DNA from: Asterella californica
Lineage: Eukaryota; Streptophyta; Marchantiopsida; Marchantiales; Aytoniaceae
Direction of reading: 5' to 3'
NCBI GenBank assembly: GCA_036924285.1
Contig: JAYKYS010000009.1
Location: 23,044,001-23,108,000 of the forward strand
Length of the DNA: 64,000 nucleotides
Shown: positions 58,891 through 64,000 of the stretch, in pieces
How the letters are laid out: each line of letters begins with the position of its first letter
How positions within the stretch are numbered: position 1 is the stretch's first letter
Made by a program: the position numbers and the translations under genes
Notes under the pieces: model-generated
The model's database searches: none
Seen by the model: the letters and a program-made list of their open reading frames with translations, nothing else
Told to the model about the DNA's origin: nothing

Positions 58891-60690
58891 TCATGGACTT
58901 CGTGTACTTTCTCCATTCCAGTTGTGTTACATTTGACTAATCAGTATCTGGCTTTCACGTGAGAGGTAAATGTGATTGAGGTACAGGCCATGTAGCTAAT
59001 TCTCATTGGTGGTACTGTTGAACGTCGTTGCTGTGAGCTGCGGTCCACTGTGACGCAGTGCCCCTATCGACTACAGTCGATTCGACGAACGTATGACCAC
59101 ATGTGTGAGACTTCGTAAATGGATCCTTTGTGCGAGAAGGAACACCACTCGTGTGAGAATTCGAATCAGGAGGTGGATATGGGATGGTTTCATTCCATTT
59201 CAGTTCATTGGGAAAAGCTCATGATCGTTCAAGCTCTCGCTGGGGTCTTTGTGATTGTTGCGGCTCGGTTGCAAGGACGTGTTTCATCGCTGTCTAGTGG
59301 GAAGGTTCGACTCTTACCGGTGATTGTTCGACTGCGTGTAGATCTTGTTTGCTTGTTGATTATCAATTTGTGTCCTTGATTCTGTTTCAGCGCGTGGAGC
59401 AGATTTTTCCCACTCTTGAGCTTAACCCTAATCTTTTCCACTAGTATGTAACGACAAGTCTTCTAATTGTAATTCCAACGTTGGATGTGTGTTCATAGGT
59501 TTTGCAAGTCGTTTCTGACGCGAATACACCGTGTCAATACATCGTGTAGTAATCAGTTCTGAAGTCCTCGTCGATTACCGTACTGTTATGAACTGAACAT
59601 TGGTCAAAGCACCCTTGCAACATCTACGTCCGAAGAGAGATGCTAAAACATCGTCTATATGAATGTAGATTGAGAAGGATCGTCTACGAGTTGGGATTAT
59701 AGTGGATTTTTTGTACTATAAGTCGATTGTGAAAACTGGAAAGGAAGTGGTTATGTCGTGTAGCGAAACGGACTGACGGAGCCGGAGCCTTGTGAAACCG
59801 GAAAGAAAAAGGAAGGGTAAATCCGGATAAATCGCTAACGCCTAGCCACGTGGCTCCTCGTTTCTATGGGGACCAAAGATTTCTATGTTCTTACGTTGCT
59901 CACTTTATCACGGAAAGTCACAGTTGATGATCTCACATGCAGTTTGGCAACTTCCTTTTCACATGAAATGCTTATTTTACATACTATATAGTAATATTTG
60001 GACATACAATATAGTCTTGGATTTCTTCATGAATTGAAATGGACACAGCATGGACTTTATGCTCATTACAGTGTGCCAAGGCTAAGAAAAGAAACATTAA
60101 GCTTTGTAATTAGTATAAGTAAACTAGGTCTCAGTCCTATTACACGCATAAGCACATTTTTAACATTTTATGTTATAAGTCATCTACATATCCAATGTTA
60201 CTGAAATTTCTCACGTGCATCCTCTGAAGGGAGAAATGTATTATGTCAAGGTCAAGATATAATGCCATTAACTCAAGAACTTCCTTGGCAGCCTCCAGTC
60301 CTTGCACAAACAAAAAGGACTGAACTAAAGCATCATCGAGGAATATACTGTCTAAATCGAGAACAAAACAAGCAAATTCTAGACTGAGTATAATCATCAA
60401 AAGAGAGTAAATTAGGGAGAAAACTGAGTGATTGAACGTCACTGCATTTTATAACAAAAAGAAGGGAAAAAACCGTAGTTAACAAAGTAAGCATTGTATA
60501 GAACCGTGTGCTATCCACGGACGCATTTGTGAATTGACATAACTCCTTTTTATAATATTGTATTTTTCAGAAAACTAAAATTACTTCCTTAAGTAATAAA
60601 AATATTTACTAATGAAACTCACAGCCAAACGATAAAAAGCAAATAAGAAATTCGTTTGGTGTTTTTCTACAGGTAACTCCGGAAGTGCCC
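58891..60690. other. Gene-free stretch, nothing recognised
   Basis: Short open frames (59119-59379 on +, 60173-60442 on -) have no family motif. A palindromic GCCACGTGGC, which contains a G-box, lies at about 59845-59854 in a GC-richer patch and could mark a promoter, but no gene follows. Confidence 0.45.
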
Positions 60691-60704
60691 TAGTAAAGTA
60701 GTAA

Positions 60705-60744
60705 AATGGCCCTACTACTTCCTGGATGAAGTAGTAGTGCCATT
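60705..60744. repeat. 17-bp hairpin with 6-bp loop
   Basis: AATGGCCCTACTACTTC and GAAGTAGTAGTGCCATT pair with one mismatch (60705-60721 and 60728-60744). Confidence 0.8.
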
Positions 60745-60908
60745 CAAATTTCTTTCCATAATCTAATTCACAGGGTTTAGATGAGGAGACGTAAGTGTAA
60801 ACTGTAAGACATTGTCAAACACGGTGAACAAAAATATTTAAATATTTTTTTTCTAAAAATATTCAAAAATTGATATTTACAAACATACAATATTTACCTC
60901 AAGTGATT

Positions 60909-60952
60909 GTAAATTTTACGTATCATCTCTGAAGATGATACGTAAATCTTAC
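60909..60952. repeat. 20-bp hairpin with 4-bp loop
   Basis: GTAAATTTTACGTATCATCT and AGATGATACGTAAATCTTAC pair with two mismatches, loop CTGA. The inner 14 bp pair perfectly. Confidence 0.85.
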
Positions 60953-61191
60953 GAACGAACCTGTAAACACTTTTACGAGAGTTACGTTAGTTCTGTAAAA
61001 GCCAGGTTTGAGTGGCATTAGTAACTCTCTCCTCTCGAGCCGAGAATATTTAGCAAAGATTATAACTTTTACATTCTCTATTGCAAAAGCTCACTGTCGC
61101 TACGAGTGAAAAACAAGGAACGCATTTTTCTAAGTGCACATCCGACGGTGAACGTAGAAAACGTCTGCGAACTCCTGACGGAAGTACTACC

Positions 61192-61272
61192 GTAACTCAT
61201 CCGCGCGTCAGGAATATTTGAAAAATATTCCAGTGACATCTCTCCAGTAATCTGAGACGCGGATGAAGTGCC
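61192..61272. repeat. Nested inverted repeats
   Basis: An outer pair TCATCCGCG / CGCGGATGA (about 61198 and 61258) encloses an inner hairpin GGAATATTT...AATATTCC (about 61211-61231). Confidence 0.6.
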
Positions 61273-61279
61273 GTGTCAA

Positions 61280-62220
61280 GTGGATGTCAGTGGTACAGCA
61301 GAGAAGACATGTTACATGGTCAGCGGTCGGGTGATGGTAAATTGGTTTTCCCTTTCCTTTTTCTTTGTTGGTAAATTAGTAATCAAGAAGGTGAGTTACA
61401 CAGACCTGGAGTTTGTGGACTAAAGGTGATTGTGCAAACTTCAAAATTGACTCGCCGTACAAGGACCGTGACGTCCGCAGTTTATGGCGGCGCGACACAA
61501 GTGCGGGGTGAAAACCAAAAGACTACAAGATTAAGAGTATGACTTGTCTTTATTTTACAATCATCTACACGCGATAACTTGTTTAGTACAGATAACACTC
61601 ATTCCACCTTGATTAGAACTTTACACTGGTGTCACCGTTTCTCTAGTCACTGGCCATTAAACCACAACTCCCACTATATTAGTCCACCTCTCACCGCTAA
61701 GCATTTTAGTCATAACTAGCATCGGATTAGTCTTGGAGGGAGCCCCACAGAAAACACGCAACGCTGTCATTTTTTCACTGGTTATCCAGAGGATGTCATC
61801 TACGGCTTGAAAGAAAGAGAATCAATAGCTCTTCAAAATGAACTCTATGTGGACTGTTGATTCCATGGATGGAAAGAGAAATGGATGAAAGAATTTTGAC
61901 CTCTATGAACCAGTCATTCTGACAATGCAGCATATTTGAATTTATCGTGACAGTACTATCAAGCGCAAGCGGGTTTCAGGAACCTCTCCTGCTCTATGCA
62001 AGAACAATCAAAAGAACGACAGCCGGCATGATAGGGGTAAAAGAGACTCAGTTTGACTTCGAACCGGCAGGAAATCAGCCTGTAAATTTGAGTAGACTTT
62101 CCAGACGTGTAGTTCTCAGTTACCAGAAAATTTAAAAATTCACTGAAACAGCTAGTAACTCCTGGCTTTCTTCTCAGCGAGTCTACTTCCTCAACGTCGG
62201 CGATCAGTAAATCTCCATCG
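61280..62220. other. Gene-free stretch
   Basis: No coding, RNA or repeat signal that I can define between the nested inverted repeats and the hairpin array. Confidence 0.45.
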
Positions 62221-62229
62221 CGAAAGACC

Positions 62230-62545
62230 AGTCCTTCGCACTTGAACTGGCAACGAGAAATCACGAGGGGTTTAGCTCCTCGTGCGAAGGAAAGAGAGAC
62301 TAGTCGCACGCGTGCGATATAAACTCCCTCTTGCGAAGCAAGGAGGGAGTTTACTGGAGCGATTGGTCGCTCCCGTGCGAGCTACACTCCCTCCTGTGAA
62401 GGAAGGAGGGACTGGTCGCTCGTACGCGACATCCCCAACGGAGATTCATGAAGGAGGGAGTTTAGCTCCCCTCGCAAATCCTCTTTGGGGATTTACCTCC
62501 CTCGTGCGAAAGAACGAGGAGGGAGGCTCCCTCCCTCTTGTCAAA
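62230..62545. repeat. Tandem array of short hairpins (~50-65-bp units)
   Basis: At least four diverged units of the pattern GTCGC..CGTGCGA, CTCCCTC, TGCGAAGG, AGGAGGGAG. Hairpins seen: CGCACGCGTGCG palindrome (62305-62316); AAACTCCCTC..GGAGGGAGTTT (62321-62352); GGAGCGA/TCGCTCC (62356-62373); TCCCTCCT/AGGAGGGA (62388-62411); and a stem with CCTCC..CTCGT and ACGAG..GGAGG (62496-62526). An outer pair TCCTTCGCAC/GTGCGAAGGA spans 62232-62291. A 116-aa frame at 62282-62632 carries the repeat as repeated GGSL-like peptides; I regard it as incidental. Confidence 0.85.
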
Positions 62546-62639
62546 GCACGGCCTGCAGAGAAGACTCCATACTCAGGCTCATTTTTTATCTTTCATCATT
62601 TGGGTGTGAGTTTTTTTCACGTTAGCATTTGAGAGTTTG

Positions 62640-64000
62640 GAGAGTGCTCATAGTGAACTAAGTCTTTTGGTGTTCTAATTTTTCACATGTGACACTTGTT
62701 CTTTTTTCTTCAGATTTGCTATAGTTGGTAATCATTTAGTTGTGTGTGGACCTCCGGACTGATAGAGTAATATTTTTTTTTGTTTGGACTAATTTTTTAT
62801 ACATTTATTAGTTTTTAGTGATTTGTAGATGCCTCCAAGAGGGCATCCTAGGCGATCCGGAGATCGACACTTATCTAGAGGATGTCCGGAGGTCCCGTGA
62901 GCAAAAGTGAGGGTCCCTGAGTCTTTATTGGTTAGGTATGTACAGCTGATGAGACTCTTAGGACCGAGAGCAAGCCACATGACAATTTTCTACTTTTTTT
63001 TGCGAATATGAATGGACGTATAGATCAAATGACGAGGGAGGCAGAAGCAAGAGTTGACACGGCTGATGTAATTCCAGAGGAGGGTGATTAAGAGAGGGAA
63101 GATGTGGTTGATTCACCTGAAGACTTCATAGCTGAGCCGGACGTACTACGAGCACTAGGCATTTTCATGAAAACAACCGAGGTATGTTTCTTATTAGTGC
63201 ATGTCTTGACTTATGTAGGTTTATATGATGCTTTATTGATTATAGCTATTTTTTGTTACATTCAAACAGACATATGTTGATGCTAGAGGGATGAATGATG
63301 GTTTAGCCCCAAGAGTCGCGGATCATGACTCACAAGTCCCTGTACGAGAGTCACCTACAGCTGCTAGTATGGACACTGCAACTAATGTGCTTGTTACGGA
63401 CTCACAAGACCCCGTACGTGCACCCCCCATTCTAGTTATGGATGAAACTCGTTCTCATGATCCTCTACCCTTAGATGATACATTACATATGTATGCTTTT
63501 GTAGCTTTCTAGACTTAGGGAGTTCTTTTGAGACTTCAAGGTCATATGTCCTCACCATGGATGTGAAGAGTCATTCTCGCTTCCGATAATCAATGTGATC
63601 CATCAGACGTGGTCATTGAAGTTTAGATGTCATAGTCGTCACACTTATGGATGCAGATCTTTGAGATGGAGTTATACAATGACATCTCTGATATTACCCA
63701 TCGTCTTTATCATGCTGTATTGAGTGCGGGATTGGACTACACTACACTAGATAGTGTTCTTCGAGAGGTGGGATTAGCTCTTAGCTCCCGGACCCATTTC
63801 TTCAACTTCCAAAATTGAAAGACCCGTCCCGTTGGTTGGATCTAAGCTGCAATGGAAAGTTGAGCCATCGAGAAGGAGAAGGAAGGTTCAAGCCAGTGCC
63901 TTAGCACGGATCTATCCCGACTTGAATGGAAATCCCAGTTGGAGGTTAGTTTATACATCCTCCATACTATGACTTGTTCGCTTGTGAGTTATTACATGTT
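62640..64000 (+). other. Unrecognised stretch, possibly an eroded mobile element
   Basis: Short frames only: one at 63291-63512, and a segment around 63530-63650 with a CPHHGCEES motif that hints at a zinc-binding motif but is not enough to name a family. A possible start MPPRGHPRRSGD near 62830 resembles retroelement gag openings. The window ends before it can be resolved. Confidence 0.3.

Noticed and set aside
60173..60442. 89-aa minus-strand frame
   Set aside because: I could not tie it to any family, and no splice or promoter context supports it.
62282..62632. 116-aa repetitive frame with GGSL-type repeats
   Set aside because: The peptide repeat follows from the hairpin array; frame usage and composition do not suggest a protein.

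Overview
The window looks like nuclear DNA of a land plant, most likely a bryophyte or another non-seed plant. Four host genes have plant-type products and GT-AG introns: APC5, MICU and two copies of a TM9 (nonaspanin) gene. The rest is a plant-style repeat landscape: Ty3/gypsy, Ty1/copia, a non-LTR reverse transcriptase of a type I associate with bryophytes, lycophytes and ferns, and a pogo-like DDE DNA transposon. I see no rRNA, tRNA, CRISPR array or bacterial operon structure.

Layout. 1-3027 is the pol region of a Ty3/gypsy element on +, followed by a purine tract and a putative LTR from 3076. 3.1-7.3 kb is non-coding, with a 157-bp tandem repeat and a pair of direct repeats. 8077-10776 encodes APC5, almost entirely in one exon. 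10.8-16.4 kb is a gene-free, pyrimidine-rich stretch built of nested direct and tandem repeats. 16.5-17.3 kb is a decayed copia fragment on -, broken by a perfect palindrome and a 58-bp duplication. 20.3-25.1 kb is an eight-exon MICU gene (480 aa) for a mitochondrial EF-hand protein. 26.25-28.77 kb is a pogo-like transposon on - with an exact 241-bp internal tandem duplication and a perfect palindrome at one end. 29.9-32.6 kb is a decayed non-LTR reverse transcriptase on +, flanked on both sides by one minisatellite family.

36.5-41.6 kb and 53.8-58.9 kb are two direct copies of a roughly 5.1-kb segment. Each holds a complete six-exon TM9 gene on - encoding 588 aa; the two proteins differ at about nine residues. 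The 12 kb between them holds a gypsy pol on + (43.5-45.7 kb), cut by the LTR of a chromodomain-bearing gypsy on - (45.7-49.6 kb), and then further repeats. 58.9-64 kb has no gene I recognise, but it is rich in hairpins and contains a degenerate tandem array of inverted repeats at 62.2-62.56 kb.

The host genes do not form a pathway: APC5 acts in the cell cycle, MICU gates mitochondrial calcium uptake, and the TM9 proteins act in the endomembrane system. The most distinctive features are the young TM9 segmental duplication, the repeated small tandem and inverted duplications that break transposon reading frames, and the hairpin arrays near 61-62.6 kb. I did not find convincing evidence of a wholly new biological system.
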